64,000 nt of DNA from Blastocatellia bacterium (GCA_025055075.1 JANWYV010000020.1:1-64000), one strand, 5' to 3'. Positions 14,692-24,966 are shown, counted from the stretch's first letter. Notes: a model not told the origin generated them from the letters alone. Translations and numbers: made by a program.

Positions 14692-14808
14692 GTGGACATC
14701 ATCCTGGGATCTTTGACATCGGCCGCCTGGTGGCGCAGGCCGACCTCGCCTTGCATGCCTTCCACAAAGACCTCACCACAAAATGGCCCGGCCACCAGGG
14801 GCCTTTTT
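14692..14808 (+). ncRNA. Candidate small RNA from the sigma-54-like promoter
   Basis: The predicted transcript is about 117 bases. It contains a hairpin CGGCC-GCC-TGGT-GGC-GCA-GGCCG near 14723-14747 and ends in the intrinsic terminator at 14785-14808. The loop side CCTGGTGGC of the first hairpin is complementary to GCCACCAGG inside the terminator hairpin, so the two structures could compete, as in an attenuator. No ORF with a ribosome binding site lies in it. I recognise no RNA family. It could be a free small RNA or an attenuated leader. Confidence 0.35.
14785..14808 (+). terminator. Intrinsic terminator
   Basis: GGCCC (14785-14789) pairs with GGGCC (14799-14803) around a short loop and is followed by TTTTT (14804-14808). 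It is the only clear stem plus T-run in the gap. Confidence 0.6.
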
Positions 14809-14977
14809 CTATGCGCGCGACCGATCTCTCCATGGTGTTCGATCGCAGACAGCTAATCGGTGCTCAAGCGCACTGGAACAAGCGATATATCCCGCTCGTT
14901 CAGAAGGCCCACCTTTCCCTATTGGAAAGGAACCAACAAAAGGTGCACGGTTTGAGCTTTTGGGATCTCCGCGACCT

Positions 14978-15007
14978 TTGCCGCGTTCTCCCATTTTCGG
15001 ATATTCT
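14978..15007 (+). promoter_or_regulatory. Sigma-70-type promoter of the alanine dehydrogenase operon
   Basis: TTGCCG (14978-14983), 18-base spacer, TATTCT (15002-15007). The predicted start near 15014 leaves room for AGGAAAG before the ATG at 15035. Confidence 0.5.
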
Positions 15008-15034
15008 TGTCTCTGTTCTGAGGAAAGCGGGCGT

Positions 15035-16183
15035 ATGATCGTGGGCATTCCTAAGGAGCGACTGATTCTCAAAGGGGTTGAGGAGAAGCGCGTGAGCCTC
15101 TCGCCAGCCGGAGTCCGCGAATTGACGGCGCTCGGCGCCGAAGTCGTGGTGACGGCTGGAGCTGGCCTCGGAGCGGGATTCACTGACGAGGAATATCGGG
15201 CTGTCGGCGCGCGCATCGTGTATTCGAATGAAGAGACGATTCGGCGAGCTGATCTCATCCTCAAGGTGCAACGTCCGACCTCCGACGAATGGGAGTTCTT
15301 CGAGGAGCGCTCGGCGTTGATGGCCTTTTTGCATCTGGCCGTCGCCCCGAAAGAGTTCCTTCGCGCGCTTGTGGAGAAGCGAATCACGGCGATCGGCTTC
15401 GAGATCGTCCAGGAGCCAGATGGTACCCTCCCGATCTTGAGATCCTCAAGCGAGATCGCGGGGAAGATGGCCGTTCAAATCGCCGGTCGCCTCCTGGAGA
15501 GCACATTCGGAGGGCGTGGGATTTTGCTCGGGGGGATCCCAGGAATTCCTCCAGCAGATGTGGTGATCCTCGGTGGAGGAACTCTCGGCTATTACGCCGC
15601 GCGGTCGTTCCTCGGCATCGGAGCCAGCGTCTACATCCTCGACAAGGATATGAAGCGGCTCATGGAATTGGACAAGCTCTTCGAGGGGAAAGTCGTGACG
15701 GCCCTGGCGACGGCGAGCAATATTGAGAAATTCGTGGCCTTCGCCGATGTCCTCATCGGAGCTGTGCTCGTGCCCGGACAGCGTGCCCCTGTGCTCGTCA
15801 CCAAGGAGATGGTCCAACGAATGCGTCCGGGGAGCTTGATCATGGATTTCTCCATTGATCAAGGGGGCTGCGTGGAGACTTCGACGTTGACGCCGAGCGA
15901 GGATTTCTTGTTCACGAGCTATGGGGTGACTCACTTCTGCGCGCCGAACGTGCCGGCTATGGTGGCGCGCACGTCCACACACGCGTTGACCAACGCCGTG
16001 CTCCCGTACTTGCGGGAGATCGTTCAGAGTGGGCTTCTGTCCGCGCTCAAGCGAAACAGTGCGTTGCGGCGCGGCCTCTACGCATTTGCCGGATACCTCA
16101 CGCACGCCCTTCCGTTTCCGGCCCTTCCGCAAGCCGACTTGGAACGCATGGTGGAGGACGCCGATGATGCACTGGATGGATGA
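15035..16183 (+). CDS. ald: Alanine dehydrogenase
   Basis: 382 residues, close to the usual ~370. It catalyses reversible NAD-dependent deamination of L-alanine to pyruvate and ammonia. Family marks in order: KER-EEKRVSLSPAGV (substrate Arg), LILKVQRP (Lys) and FLHLA (catalytic His), SSEIAGKMAVQ, nucleotide-binding VVILGGGTLGYYAA, DFSIDQGGCVETS and the C-terminal block APNVPAMVARTSTHALTNAVLPYL. The open frame begins earlier at 14783, but ATG 15035 has AGGAAAG before it and matches family starts. Proton-translocating transhydrogenase alpha subunits are related; the length and motifs favour alanine dehydrogenase. Pyruvate made here could feed PFOR in the same operon. Confidence 0.88.
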   Translation: MIVGIPKERLILKGVEEKRVSLSPAGVRELTALGAEVVVTAGAGLGAGFTDEEYRAVGARIVYSNEETIRRADLILKVQRPTSDEWEFFEERSALMAFLHLAVAPKEFLRALVEKRITAIGFEIVQEPDGTLPILRSSSEIAGKMAVQIAGRLLESTFGGRGILLGGIPGIPPADVVILGGGTLGYYAARSFLGIGASVYILDKDMKRLMELDKLFEGKVVTALATASNIEKFVAFADVLIGAVLVPGQRAPVLVTKEMVQRMRPGSLIMDFSIDQGGCVETSTLTPSEDFLFTSYGVTHFCAPNVPAMVARTSTHALTNAVLPYLREIVQSGLLSALKRNSALRRGLYAFAGYLTHALPFPALPQADLERMVEDADDALDG

Positions 16184-17567
16184 ATACCGAAAGCGGCGCG
16201 TGACGGCAGAGGAAGCAGTAGCGCTGGTGAAGTCCGGGGACCGTCTCTTCGTGAGCGGGAATGCCGCGACTCCCCTGGTCCTCTTGGAGGCGTTGGCGGC
16301 ACGCGCTCATGAGTTGGAGCGCGTCGAAGTGACGCACGTCCTATTGGTAGGGGAGGATCCGCTCTCCCGTCCGGAGACGCGGGATCGTTTTCGACACAAC
16401 TCGCTCTTTGTCGGGCCGGCAGATCGCGCGGCCGTCAACGAAGGGCGTGCTGACTATGTCCCGATTCACCTTCATGAGATTCCCCGCCTCTTTAAGAGCG
16501 GCCGTCTGCCTCTGGATGTGGCACTCATTCAGACGACGCCCCCGGACGAGCACGGCTTCATGAGCTTGGGCGTGGAGTGTCTGGCAACGATGGCGGCCAT
16601 CGCGAGCGCGCGCATCATCCTCGCCCAGGTCAACGACCAAATGCCTCGCACGCTCGGCGATTGCTTCGTGCACGTCTCGCGCATCACGCGGCTGTGCGAA
16701 GTCTCCTGCCCGTTGCCCGAACTCCCACGTTCGAACTTCACCGAAGTGGAGCGGCGCATCGGCGAATATGTGGCTGAATTGGTCGAGGACGGCGCGACGC
16801 TGCAGCTCGGCATCGGGAGCATTCCGGACGCCGTGCTCGTCGCCTTACGAGGCAAGCGCGATTTGGGCATCCATACGGAGATGGTCTCCGATGGGATCAT
16901 GGAAGCCATTGAGGCCGGCGTCATCACCGGCGCGCGTAAGACGATCCATCCGGGCAAAGTCGTTTGCACCTTCGCTTTCGGGAGCCGACGCCTCTACGAG
17001 TATTTGGACAACAATCCGCTCTTTGAGTTTCACCCGTGCGATTATACAAACGATCCGTTCATCATCGCGCGCAACGAGAAGATGGTCGCGATCAACTCGG
17101 CGATCGAGGTGGATCTGACCGGACAGGTCTGTTCCGACTCGATCGGGACGCAGATTTATTCGGGTTTTGGCGGGCAGCTCGACTTCGTGCGCGGCGCCGC
17201 GCACGCCCCCGGCGGAAAGCCGATCATCGCCATGCCTTCGACAGCGCGCGGGGAGACGGTCTCGCGTATCGTTCCACTCTTGAAACCTGGAGCAGGAGTT
17301 GTGACCACGCGCGCGGACGTACATTATGTGGTCACCGAATACGGGATCGCGGACCTGCACGGGAAGAACCTGCGGGAACGCGCCCAAGCGCTCATCCGTA
17401 TCGCTCATCCGAAATTCCGCGAGGAATTAGCCCGCGCCGCGCGCGAGCGTCGGTTGCTGCCTCCTCTCTTCCACTTCGGGGAGATGCCGCGTGTTCCCGA
17501 AGAACCTGCAGCGTCTCCCACACATGCTTCTGAATCTTCGCCATCTGAAGGAGAAAGAACGCCATGA
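16164..17567 (+). CDS. Acetyl-CoA hydrolase/CoA-transferase family protein
   Basis: 467 residues of the 4-hydroxybutyrate CoA-transferase / acetyl-CoA hydrolase family. The catalytic glutamate is in GIHTEMVSDGIMEA. The C-terminal part has GGQLDFVRGA and VTEYGIADLHGKNLRERA, typical of this family. It moves CoA between acetyl-CoA or a similar thioester and a carboxylate. GGAGG six bases before ATG 16164 sets the start (ATG 16167 is also possible), so the gene overlaps the alanine dehydrogenase end by about 20 bases. It overlaps the PFOR start by ATGA. It may recycle acetyl-CoA formed by PFOR to acetate or exchange CoA with succinate; the substrate cannot be told. Confidence 0.85.
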   Translation: MMHWMDEYRKRRVTAEEAVALVKSGDRLFVSGNAATPLVLLEALAARAHELERVEVTHVLLVGEDPLSRPETRDRFRHNSLFVGPADRAAVNEGRADYVPIHLHEIPRLFKSGRLPLDVALIQTTPPDEHGFMSLGVECLATMAAIASARIILAQVNDQMPRTLGDCFVHVSRITRLCEVSCPLPELPRSNFTEVERRIGEYVAELVEDGATLQLGIGSIPDAVLVALRGKRDLGIHTEMVSDGIMEAIEAGVITGARKTIHPGKVVCTFAFGSRRLYEYLDNNPLFEFHPCDYTNDPFIIARNEKMVAINSAIEVDLTGQVCSDSIGTQIYSGFGGQLDFVRGAAHAPGGKPIIAMPSTARGETVSRIVPLLKPGAGVVTTRADVHYVVTEYGIADLHGKNLRERAQALIRIAHPKFREELARAARERRLLPPLFHFGEMPRVPEEPAASPTHASESSPSEGERTP

Positions 17568-20500
17568 GGCCATCATCCCGACCATTGGTGACGCTCGACG
17601 GCAATGAGGCCGTCGCCTCCATCGCTTATCAGCTTAATGAAGTCATCGCCATCTATCCCATCACGCCGTCCTCGCCGATGGGCGAGCTGGCCGACCAATG
17701 GGCGTCCGAAGGACGACCAAACCTTTGGGGCACGGTGCCCACTGTCATCGAGATGCAGAGCGAAGGAGGAGCGGCCGGCACCGTGCACGGCGCCTTGCAA
17801 GCAGGCGCTTTGACGACGACCTTCACCTCGGCGCAAGGCCTGCTTCTGATGATCCCCAACATGTACAAGATCGCTGGGGAACTGACGGCGACGGTCTTCC
17901 ACGTGGCGGCGCGTTCGCTAGCTACACACGCTCTCTCGATCTTCGGCGATCACAGTGATGTTATGGCCGCGCGCGCGACCGGATTCGCGCTCTTGGCCTC
18001 CGGCTCCGTGCAAGAGGCCATGGACATGACGCTCATCGCGCAGGCGGCGACGTTGGAGGCGCGCATTCCTTTCCTTCATTTCTTCGATGGCTTTCGCACC
18101 TCTCACGAAGTGATGAAGGTGGAGATGCTCACGCCCGATGATCTTCGGGCGATGATTGACGACGAGCTGGTGCGCGCGCACCGCGAGCGCGCCCTCTCGC
18201 CGGATCGTCCCTGTATTCGCGGGACGGCGCAGAATCCGGACGTATATTTTCAGAGCCGCGAGGCTGTGAACCCCTTCTACCGCGCCTGTCCGACGATCGT
18301 CCAGAACGTGATGGAGAAGTTCGCTCGTGTGGTCGGACGGCACTATCACCTCTTCGACTACGTCGGTGCTCCTGACGCTGATCGAGTGCTCGTGCTGATG
18401 GGTTCGGGCGCGGAGGCCGCACACGAGACGGTCGAACACTTGCTCGCGCGTGGCGAAGCCGTGGGCCTCGTAAAGGTCCGCTTGTATCGTCCTTTCTCCG
18501 TCGCGCACTTCATTGCCGCTTTGCCTTCGACGGTGCGCGTTCTGGCTGTTTTAGATCGCACGAAGGAGCCAGGCAGCATCGGCGAGCCGCTCTACTTGGA
18601 CGTCGTCACGGCCGTGCACGAAGCAATGGCCGAGGGACAAGCTCCCTTCGCCGCGCTTCCGCGCATCCTCGGCGGCCGCTACGGCCTCGCCTCGAAGGAG
18701 TTCACTCCAGCCATGATCAAGGGCATCTTCGACGAGATGAAGAAGGCCCATCCGAAGAATCACTTCACCATCGGGATCCACGACGATGTCACGCACACGA
18801 GCCTCGAATATGATCCGACCTTCTCCACCGAGGATCCGCAAACCGTGCGCGCCGTCTTCTACGGCCTGGGGGCTGATGGGACGGTGAGCGCCAACCGGAA
18901 TTCGATCAAGATCATCGGGGAGCACACGGACTACTACGCGCAAGGCTACTTCGTCTACGACTCGAAGAAGGCGGGCTCGATGACCATTTCTCACTTGCGC
19001 TTCGGTCCACGGCCGATTCGCTCGACATATCTCATCACGCGGGCCAACTTCGTCGCCTGTCATCAATTTCCGTTCTTGGAGCGGATCAACGTCCTGAAGG
19101 TCGCCGAGCCGGGGGCGACATTCCTGCTCAACAGCCCGTATGGGCCGGAGGAAGTCTGGGATCATCTCCCCCGCACGATCCAACGCGAGATCATCGAGAA
19201 GGGACTTCGCTTCTTTGTCATTGATGCTTATCGGGTTGCTCGCGAAGCGGGCTTAGGCGGACGCATCAATACGATCATGCAGGCATGCTTCTTCGCGCTC
19301 ACGACCGGTGAATACCCGAACTCTGCCGCGCGTTCAGACGATCGCGGGGGATACCTGAAAGGCGCCCTCTCGCTCGACCAAGCGCTCGCGTCCATGCGTG
19401 AAGCGATCGTGCAAACCTATGGCAAGCGTGGCCCGGCGATTGTGGAAAAGAACCTCGCGGCCGTTGATCGTGCCTTGGAGAATCTCCACGAGGTTCGCGT
19501 CCCCGGGCGCGTGACGAGTGCTTTCGACCTTCGTCCGCCGGTGCCTCCGGAGGCGCCAGAATTCGTCCGTCGCGTGACGGCGCGAATGATCGCTGGTGAG
19601 GGCGACGAATTGCCCGTGAGCGCCTTTCCACCGGACGGCACATATCCGAGCGGCACAACGCGGTGGGAGAAGCGAAACATCGCCACGGAGGTCCCCGTGT
19701 GGGATGAAGACCTCTGCATCCAGTGCGGCAAGTGCGTGCTCGTCTGCCCACATTCGGTCATCCGGGCGAAGGTGTATGATCCGGCGCTCTTGGCCGAAGC
19801 TCCGCCCACCTTCAAATCGGCACCGGCACGATGGATCGAATTCAAGGGCTGGCGCTACACGCTGCAGGTCGCTCCGGAGGATTGCACCGGATGCGCCCTC
19901 TGCGTCGAAGTCTGCCCGGCCAAGAGCAAGAGCGAGCCTCGCCATAAAGCGATCAACATGCAGCCGCAGGCCCCGCTTCGCGAGACGGAGCGCGCGAATT
20001 GGGAATTCTTCCTCCGCTTGCCAGAGGTGGACCGACAGAAGCTCCATTTCGGTCAAGTGAAAGACATCCAGCTTCTAGAGCCGCTCTTTGAGTTCTCCGG
20101 GGCCTGCGCCGGATGCGGCGAGACGCCCTACATCAAATTGCTCACACAGCTTTTCGGCGATCGCCTGCTGATCGCGAATGCGACGGGTTGTTCTTCGATC
20201 TACGGCGGGAACCTCCCCACGACGCCCTACACGTTCAATCGCGAGGGGCGCGGACCGACCTGGTCGAATTCGCTCTTCGAAGATAATGCGGAATTCGGTC
20301 TTGGGATGCGCTTGGCCTTGGACCAACAGGCAGCATATGCGCGTCTTCTCCTGCGTCGCCTGGCCTCGGAGATCGGCGAAGCCTTGGTCGAAGCATTGTT
20401 GGAAGCTGATCAATCCACCGAGGAAGGGATTGCGCGCCAGCGCGAGCGGGTTCGCCTGTTGAAGGAGCACTTGGTCACGCTCCCCCATCCGGAGGCCCGT

Positions 20501-21211
20501 CAACTGCTGAGCGTCGCCGATGCCCTCGTGCGCAAGAGTGTGTGGATCATCGGCGGTGATGGATGGGCCTACGACATCGGATATGGCGGATTGGATCATG
20601 TCTTGGCCTCTGGGCACAACGTCAATATCCTCGTGCTCGATACGGAAGTCTATTCGAACACCGGCGGACAGATGTCCAAAGCCACGCCTCGAGGCGCTGT
20701 AACGAAATTCGCCGCCGGCGGGAAGCCAACGCCGAAGAAGGACCTCGCGCTCATGGCCATGACCTATGGCACGGTCTACGTCGCCCGCGTCGCCATGGGC
20801 GCCAACGACACGCATACGGTGAAAGCGTTTCTGGAGGCCGAAGCGTACGAAGGGCCCTCGCTCATCATCGCCTACAGCCACTGCATCGCTCATGGGTACG
20901 ATCTGCGCTTCGGCATGGAGCAACAGAAGGCCGCTGTCCTCTCCGGCTATTGGCCCCTGATGCGCTATCATCCCGATCGGCTCAAGGAGGGGAAAAATCC
21001 CCTCGTCCTCGATTCTAAGGCGCCCAGCCTCCCCTTACGCCAATATGTCTACAATGAGACGCGCTATACGATGCTCGTCCACAGCCGACCAGAAGCTGCT
21101 CGAACCTTGCTCGAATTAGCTGAGAAGGACGTGCGCGCGCGCTGGCGACTCTACGAACACCTGGCGAACCTCCCCGTCGAGGAGTGGATGAAGGAGGTGC
21201 GCTATGCCTGA
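17564..21211 (+). CDS. nifJ: Pyruvate:ferredoxin (flavodoxin) oxidoreductase, single chain
   Basis: 1215 residues, the normal length for single-chain PFOR. It oxidises pyruvate with CoA to acetyl-CoA, CO2 and reduced ferredoxin, using thiamine diphosphate and three [4Fe-4S] clusters. The N-terminal domain starts [18 protein letters not shown] and has [11 protein letters not shown]. The inserted ferredoxin domain shows [12 protein letters not shown] and [12 protein letters not shown]. The TPP domain has [10 protein letters not shown] and [19 protein letters not shown], followed by [12 protein letters not shown]. It overlaps the genes before and after. A palindromic GGGGAAAAATCCCC inside the gene (20989-21002) encodes EGKNPL and is probably chance. 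Confidence 0.97.
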   Translation: MRPSSRPLVTLDGNEAVASIAYQLNEVIAIYPITPSSPMGELADQWASEGRPNLWGTVPTVIEMQSEGGAAGTVHGALQAGALTTTFTSAQGLLLMIPNMYKIAGELTATVFHVAARSLATHALSIFGDHSDVMAARATGFALLASGSVQEAMDMTLIAQAATLEARIPFLHFFDGFRTSHEVMKVEMLTPDDLRAMIDDELVRAHRERALSPDRPCIRGTAQNPDVYFQSREAVNPFYRACPTIVQNVMEKFARVVGRHYHLFDYVGAPDADRVLVLMGSGAEAAHETVEHLLARGEAVGLVKVRLYRPFSVAHFIAALPSTVRVLAVLDRTKEPGSIGEPLYLDVVTAVHEAMAEGQAPFAALPRILGGRYGLASKEFTPAMIKGIFDEMKKAHPKNHFTIGIHDDVTHTSLEYDPTFSTEDPQTVRAVFYGLGADGTVSANRNSIKIIGEHTDYYAQGYFVYDSKKAGSMTISHLRFGPRPIRSTYLITRANFVACHQFPFLERINVLKVAEPGATFLLNSPYGPEEVWDHLPRTIQREIIEKGLRFFVIDAYRVAREAGLGGRINTIMQACFFALTTGEYPNSAARSDDRGGYLKGALSLDQALASMREAIVQTYGKRGPAIVEKNLAAVDRALENLHEVRVPGRVTSAFDLRPPVPPEAPEFVRRVTARMIAGEGDELPVSAFPPDGTYPSGTTRWEKRNIATEVPVWDEDLCIQCGKCVLVCPHSVIRAKVYDPALLAEAPPTFKSAPARWIEFKGWRYTLQVAPEDCTGCALCVEVCPAKSKSEPRHKAINMQPQAPLRETERANWEFFLRLPEVDRQKLHFGQVKDIQLLEPLFEFSGACAGCGETPYIKLLTQLFGDRLLIANATGCSSIYGGNLPTTPYTFNREGRGPTWSNSLFEDNAEFGLGMRLALDQQAAYARLLLRRLASEIGEALVEALLEADQSTEEGIARQRERVRLLKEHLVTLPHPEARQLLSVADALVRKSVWIIGGDGWAYDIGYGGLDHVLASGHNVNILVLDTEVYSNTGGQMSKATPRGAVTKFAAGGKPTPKKDLALMAMTYGTVYVARVAMGANDTHTVKAFLEAEAYEGPSLIIAYSHCIAHGYDLRFGMEQQKAAVLSGYWPLMRYHPDRLKEGKNPLVLDSKAPSLPLRQYVYNETRYTMLVHSRPEAARTLLELAEKDVRARWRLYEHLANLPVEEWMKEVRYA

Positions 21212-22211
21212 TCTCACGACGACCTATCTCGGCCTGACGCTTCGGAACCCGCTCGTCGTCTCCTCCTCCCCGTTGTGCGAGAGCGTGGATAACATCCGCC
21301 GCATGGAGGAAGCGGGGGCGGCCGCCGTCGTGCTTCACTCTCTTTTTGAGGAGCAGATCAATATCGAGAGCGAACTCCTGGACCGGTATCTCTCGCACGG
21401 TGCGGAGTGCTATGCAGAAGCCCTCAGCTACTTCCCCGATATGGCGTCCTACAGGCTCGGGCCGGAAGAATATCTCGAACATATCCGCCGCGCAAAAGCG
21501 GCCGTGAGCATCCCGATCATCGGAAGCCTCAATGGAGTAACCCCGAGCGGATGGATCCGCTACGCGAAAGCGATCGAGGAGGCTGGGGCGGACGCTCTGG
21601 AGCTGAACATCTACTACATCCCGACCAACCCGAATCTCACGAGCGCCGAAGTCGAGCGCCGATACATCGAGTTGGTGCGCGCGGTGAAAGCGAGCGTCAC
21701 TATCCCCGTCGCCGTCAAGCTCGGCCACTTTTTCACCGCTTTCGCGAACGTAGCGCAACAGTTGGATGAAGCGGGAGCGAACGCGCTCGTCCTCTTCAAT
21801 CGCTTCTACCAGCCCGATTTCGACGTGGAGCGGCTGGAGGTCGTTCCGACACTGACCCTTAGTCGTTCGTACGAACTGCTTTTGCGTCTCCACTGGGTCG
21901 CCATCCTCTACGGGCGCATCCGCGCGGATCTGGCCGTCACTGGAGGCGTCCACACCGTCTACGACGTCCTGAAGGCCATCATGGCGGGGGCCAATGTCGC
22001 GATGATGACATCGGCGCTCTTGAAGTACGGCATCGGATATTTACGAACGGTTTTGGCCGATCTTCGGCAGTGGATGGAGGAGCACGAATACGGGTCGCTC
22101 CACCAAATGCGGGGGAGCCTGAGCCAACAACGCGTGGCCGAACCCGCGGCCTTCGAGAGAGCGAATTATCTCCGCGTGCTCAGCTCCTACGCTTGGCGGT
22201 TGCCGGAATGA
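21204..22211 (+). CDS. Dihydroorotate-dehydrogenase-like FMN barrel protein
   Basis: 335 residues. It starts [20 protein letters not shown], as in class 1 dihydroorotate dehydrogenase, and ends with the phosphate-binding barrel strand [20 protein letters not shown] and MTSALLKYG. It overlaps the end of PFOR by eight bases and has its own GGAGGTG. This paralog is often found next to nifJ-type PFOR in other bacteria, so it may take part in a ferredoxin-linked reaction and not in pyrimidine synthesis. No other pyr gene is close. The substrate is unproven. Confidence 0.85.
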   Translation: MPDLTTTYLGLTLRNPLVVSSSPLCESVDNIRRMEEAGAAAVVLHSLFEEQINIESELLDRYLSHGAECYAEALSYFPDMASYRLGPEEYLEHIRRAKAAVSIPIIGSLNGVTPSGWIRYAKAIEEAGADALELNIYYIPTNPNLTSAEVERRYIELVRAVKASVTIPVAVKLGHFFTAFANVAQQLDEAGANALVLFNRFYQPDFDVERLEVVPTLTLSRSYELLLRLHWVAILYGRIRADLAVTGGVHTVYDVLKAIMAGANVAMMTSALLKYGIGYLRTVLADLRQWMEEHEYGSLHQMRGSLSQQRVAEPAAFERANYLRVLSSYAWRLPE

Positions 22212-22362
22212 GGTGAAGCGAAAGCGTGCAGGAATCCTGAAACCTTTGGGGCGTCGCGGGATCATATAGGGATGTGAACCTCACCATTACACAGCGGAGT
22301 TCGCTCGCGGAGGGCCGATTGGACGCGGGACCTCTGAGAGCGACGAGAAAGGAGGGTCAGCG

Positions 22363-23739
22363 ATGCATTACCCATGGTGGTATGTCCCTTTCCTCACCGC
22401 TCCCATGCTCATCGCCATCATCTCCGTCCTCCATGTCCTCGTCGCCCACTACGCCGTCGGCGGCGGACTCTTTCTCGCCGTTGAGACGCAGTACGCCTAT
22501 CGGCAGAACCATCGCGAATATCTGGCGTACCTAAAGGAACACGCCTGGTTCTTCATCCTGATCACCGTCGTCTACGGCGCGATCACGGGCGTCGGCATTT
22601 GGTGGACGATTGGCGTCGCGTCACCCCTGGCGACGCAAACCCTCATCCACATCTTCGTCTTCGGATGGGCGATGGAGTACGTCTTCTTCGTCCTAGAGAT
22701 CGTCTCGGCGTTCATTTTCTACTACTTCTGGGGACGGCTCGACCCGAAGACGCATGTGCGTATAGGATGGATCTACGCCGGATCGGCGTGGATGAGCCTT
22801 GTCTTGATCACCGGGATCACGGCCTTCATGTTACATTCGGGCCGATGGCCGGAGGAGCGCACGTTCTGGACGGGCTTCCTGAACCCACAGTTCATCCCGC
22901 AAGTCCTCGCGCGAACGGGTGGAGCATTCCTGCTCGCCTCGCTCTACGTCTATCTGCACGCCGCTTTCAAGGTGAAGGATCCCGCTCTGCGTGATCTGAT
23001 CGCCGCGCGATCGACCCGACCGGCACTCCTTGGCTCTCTATTGATCATCCTGGGAGGGATCGGATGGTATCTCACCCTCCCGGAATCGGCGAAGGCCGCC
23101 CTCGCCGCCGCGAGTACGTTGAACATCCTCGTCGTGCTCATCTTCGCCGTTACGATCGCCGTGTTCTTTATGTTCTATCTCGGCCCCTATCGAAATCCGG
23201 GATGGCTCTCGCCTGGATTCGCCATCCTCTTTTTCACCTTCGGGCTCACGGCGATCACTACTGGCGAATACATCCGCGAGGCCGTGCGGAAGCCCTACAT
23301 CATCTACAACGTCGTTCTGGGTAATCAGATTTACGCGGAGAAGGTGCCGGAGCTTCGCCGAACTGGTTATCTCGAAGGAGGAACTTGGACGAAGGCGTGG
23401 GTGAGACACCACTATCCTCAAGTCTTGAACGACGAGCGCATTGATCCTAAGCGATTGCTCACACTCCCAGAAGAGGATCAGGTGAAGCTTGGCGAAGTCC
23501 TCTTCCTCTACCACTGCAATGACTGTCACTCAGGACGACGTGGTTTCTCCGCTGTCGGGCAGTTGATCCGCGGTTGGACGCCGGACATGGTACGCACAGT
23601 CGTCAAGCATCCGGAGAAGGCCCATTTCTTCATGCCCCCTTGGGCTGGCACATCCGAAGAAGCGGAGCTGCTCACGAAATATCTCATTCGGATCGCCCAG
23701 CCGCGCCCGGCTGGGATGTACTTCGGAGAGGAGAAATAG
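22363..23739 (+). CDS. bd-type oxidase subunit I-like protein with fused cytochrome c domain
   Basis: 458 residues. About eight membrane segments follow the CydA pattern (first: VLHVLVAHYAVGGGLFLAVE with candidate heme-ligand His). After the membrane part comes a soluble tail with one CxxCH (CNDCH, near 385-389) and a candidate Met ligand in FFMPPWAG, so a covalently bound heme c outside the cytoplasm. Canonical quinol-oxidising CydA has a Q-loop and no heme c. A cytochrome c domain points to oxidases of the bd superfamily that may accept electrons from c-type cytochromes. GGAGG precedes the ATG. The next gene, 10 bases on, is its partner. Confidence 0.82.
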   Translation: MHYPWWYVPFLTAPMLIAIISVLHVLVAHYAVGGGLFLAVETQYAYRQNHREYLAYLKEHAWFFILITVVYGAITGVGIWWTIGVASPLATQTLIHIFVFGWAMEYVFFVLEIVSAFIFYYFWGRLDPKTHVRIGWIYAGSAWMSLVLITGITAFMLHSGRWPEERTFWTGFLNPQFIPQVLARTGGAFLLASLYVYLHAAFKVKDPALRDLIAARSTRPALLGSLLIILGGIGWYLTLPESAKAALAAASTLNILVVLIFAVTIAVFFMFYLGPYRNPGWLSPGFAILFFTFGLTAITTGEYIREAVRKPYIIYNVVLGNQIYAEKVPELRRTGYLEGGTWTKAWVRHHYPQVLNDERIDPKRLLTLPEEDQVKLGEVLFLYHCNDCHSGRRGFSAVGQLIRGWTPDMVRTVVKHPEKAHFFMPPWAGTSEEAELLTKYLIRIAQPRPAGMYFGEEK

Positions 23740-23749
23740 GAGGCGGCTT

Positions 23750-24886
23750 ATGGATCCCACGACCTTGATCGGACCCTCGAGCCCATTGGGATATCCCGCT
23801 CCGTATTGGTTCCTCGTCGCGTTCAAAGTCCTGGGATTTACGCTCCACATGATCCCCATGCATATCTGGTACGCGGGAGTGCTGCTGGCTATGCTCCTTC
23901 AGTGGCGTGGAGGAGAGGAGGCGCAGCGGCTCTCGCGACGCTTGATGCGACCGATGCCGATTTTGATCGCCCTCGGAATCAATTTCGGCATCGTTCCCCT
24001 ACTCTTCACCCAAGTCGCCTACTACAAGGTCTTCTACCCGGCGACGATCTTGATGGCTTGGCCCTGGGTGAGCATCATCGTGCTCCTCACGCTCGCCTAC
24101 TACGGCGTATACATTTACGTCTCTGGACTGCGTACCGAGAGCGCCACGATCGCGCGCTGGCGACAAGGCGTCGGCTGGATGACAGCCGCGTTTTTCCTCA
24201 TCATTGGCTTCTTCTTCTCGAACGCTTTCAGCTTGATGACTAACCTGCGCGCGTGGCCTGATCTGTGGCTCCGTGACAGCATCAGCGGTGCGCCACTCGG
24301 AACCGTCTTGAATACCGGGGATCCGACGCTCTGGCCGCGTTGGCTCATGATGTTCGCCTTGGCCCTGACGACGACGGCGGTCTTCATCGTCGTGGACGCT
24401 GAATGGTTCGCCGTTCGAGAGGGGGCCAGCTATCGCATCAGCGCTCGACGCATTGCCTTCATCGTTTCCACGATCGGGGTGATCGGATTCGCCATCACCG
24501 GCTCTTGGTATGTCTTCGGAACATGGCCTGTGGAATTGCAAGAGAAAATGCTCCATAGTCCGCTGCGCGTGCTCACGGGATTAACGGCGCTCAGCCCCGG
24601 AGCGCCTTGGCTCTTGATCCTTTGGCAGTGGCGAAAGGGAGGGACGCGGGTGCTTGCTGCGGTGACTGCCCTAGCTCAAGTCCTCGTGCTCGCCCTCAAT
24701 GCCATCAGCCGTCAGATCGTGCAAAACGCGGAGCTCAGCCGATTCCTAGACGTCACGGCGGAACCCGTTCGGATCGAATGGAGCCCCTTGATCCTCTTTC
24801 TCCTGCTCTTCATCATGGGACTTGGTATAGTCGCCTGGATGCTCAGTAGGCTCAGGGTGATCGGGAGCGCGAGCGGGAGCGCATAA
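23750..24886 (+). CDS. Second CydA-like membrane subunit of the bd-like oxidase
   Basis: 378 residues with about nine hydrophobic segments. The N-terminus (FKVLGFTLHMIPMHIWYAGVLLAMLLQW) resembles the first helix of CydA with candidate His ligands, while the rest is divergent. It does not look like CydB. GAGG lies before the ATG and the gap to the preceding gene is 10 bases, so one transcript. Together the two proteins would form a heterodimer in which both halves are CydA-related. Which hemes each binds needs alignment. Confidence 0.75.
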   Translation: MDPTTLIGPSSPLGYPAPYWFLVAFKVLGFTLHMIPMHIWYAGVLLAMLLQWRGGEEAQRLSRRLMRPMPILIALGINFGIVPLLFTQVAYYKVFYPATILMAWPWVSIIVLLTLAYYGVYIYVSGLRTESATIARWRQGVGWMTAAFFLIIGFFFSNAFSLMTNLRAWPDLWLRDSISGAPLGTVLNTGDPTLWPRWLMMFALALTTTAVFIVVDAEWFAVREGASYRISARRIAFIVSTIGVIGFAITGSWYVFGTWPVELQEKMLHSPLRVLTGLTALSPGAPWLLILWQWRKGGTRVLAAVTALAQVLVLALNAISRQIVQNAELSRFLDVTAEPVRIEWSPLILFLLLFIMGLGIVAWMLSRLRVIGSASGSA

Positions 24887-24937
24887 GTGCGTCGCGCTCG
24901 CGAAGAAGGAAGACCATACCTCCGCCGCGGTCGGGGA

Positions 24938-24966
24938 TTGCCAAAAGGGTGAAGTTTTGCTAAAAA
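24938..24966 (+). promoter_or_regulatory. Promoter of tRNA-Glu(TTC)
   Basis: TTGCCA (24938-24943), 17-base spacer, TAAAAA (24961-24966), with the tRNA beginning 12 bases later. Confidence 0.55.

Larger units (their letters stand above)
14468..15034. other. 567-base regulatory region with sigma-54 and sigma-70 promoters
   Basis: No protein gene is supported. It holds a G4/C4 palindrome (14534-14546), a hairpin CGCGC-AAA-GCGCG just after it, a strong sigma-54-like promoter (14666-14682), hairpins leading to an intrinsic terminator (14785-14808), a 7-bp stem-loop (14912-14930) and a sigma-70-type promoter (14978-15007) for alanine dehydrogenase. The terminator separates the two promoters, implying a short independent transcript. 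Confidence 0.55.

Noticed and set aside
20989-21002. GGGGAAAAATCCCC inside nifJ, similar to the proposed activator palindromes
   Set aside because: It lies in conserved coding sequence (EGKNPL) with no sigma-54-like promoter at a suitable distance.
24943-24962. A GG-N10-GC site before tRNA-Glu(TTC)
   Set aside because: The -24 element is poor (AGGGTG), and a sigma-70-type promoter with good spacing overlaps it and is the likelier one.
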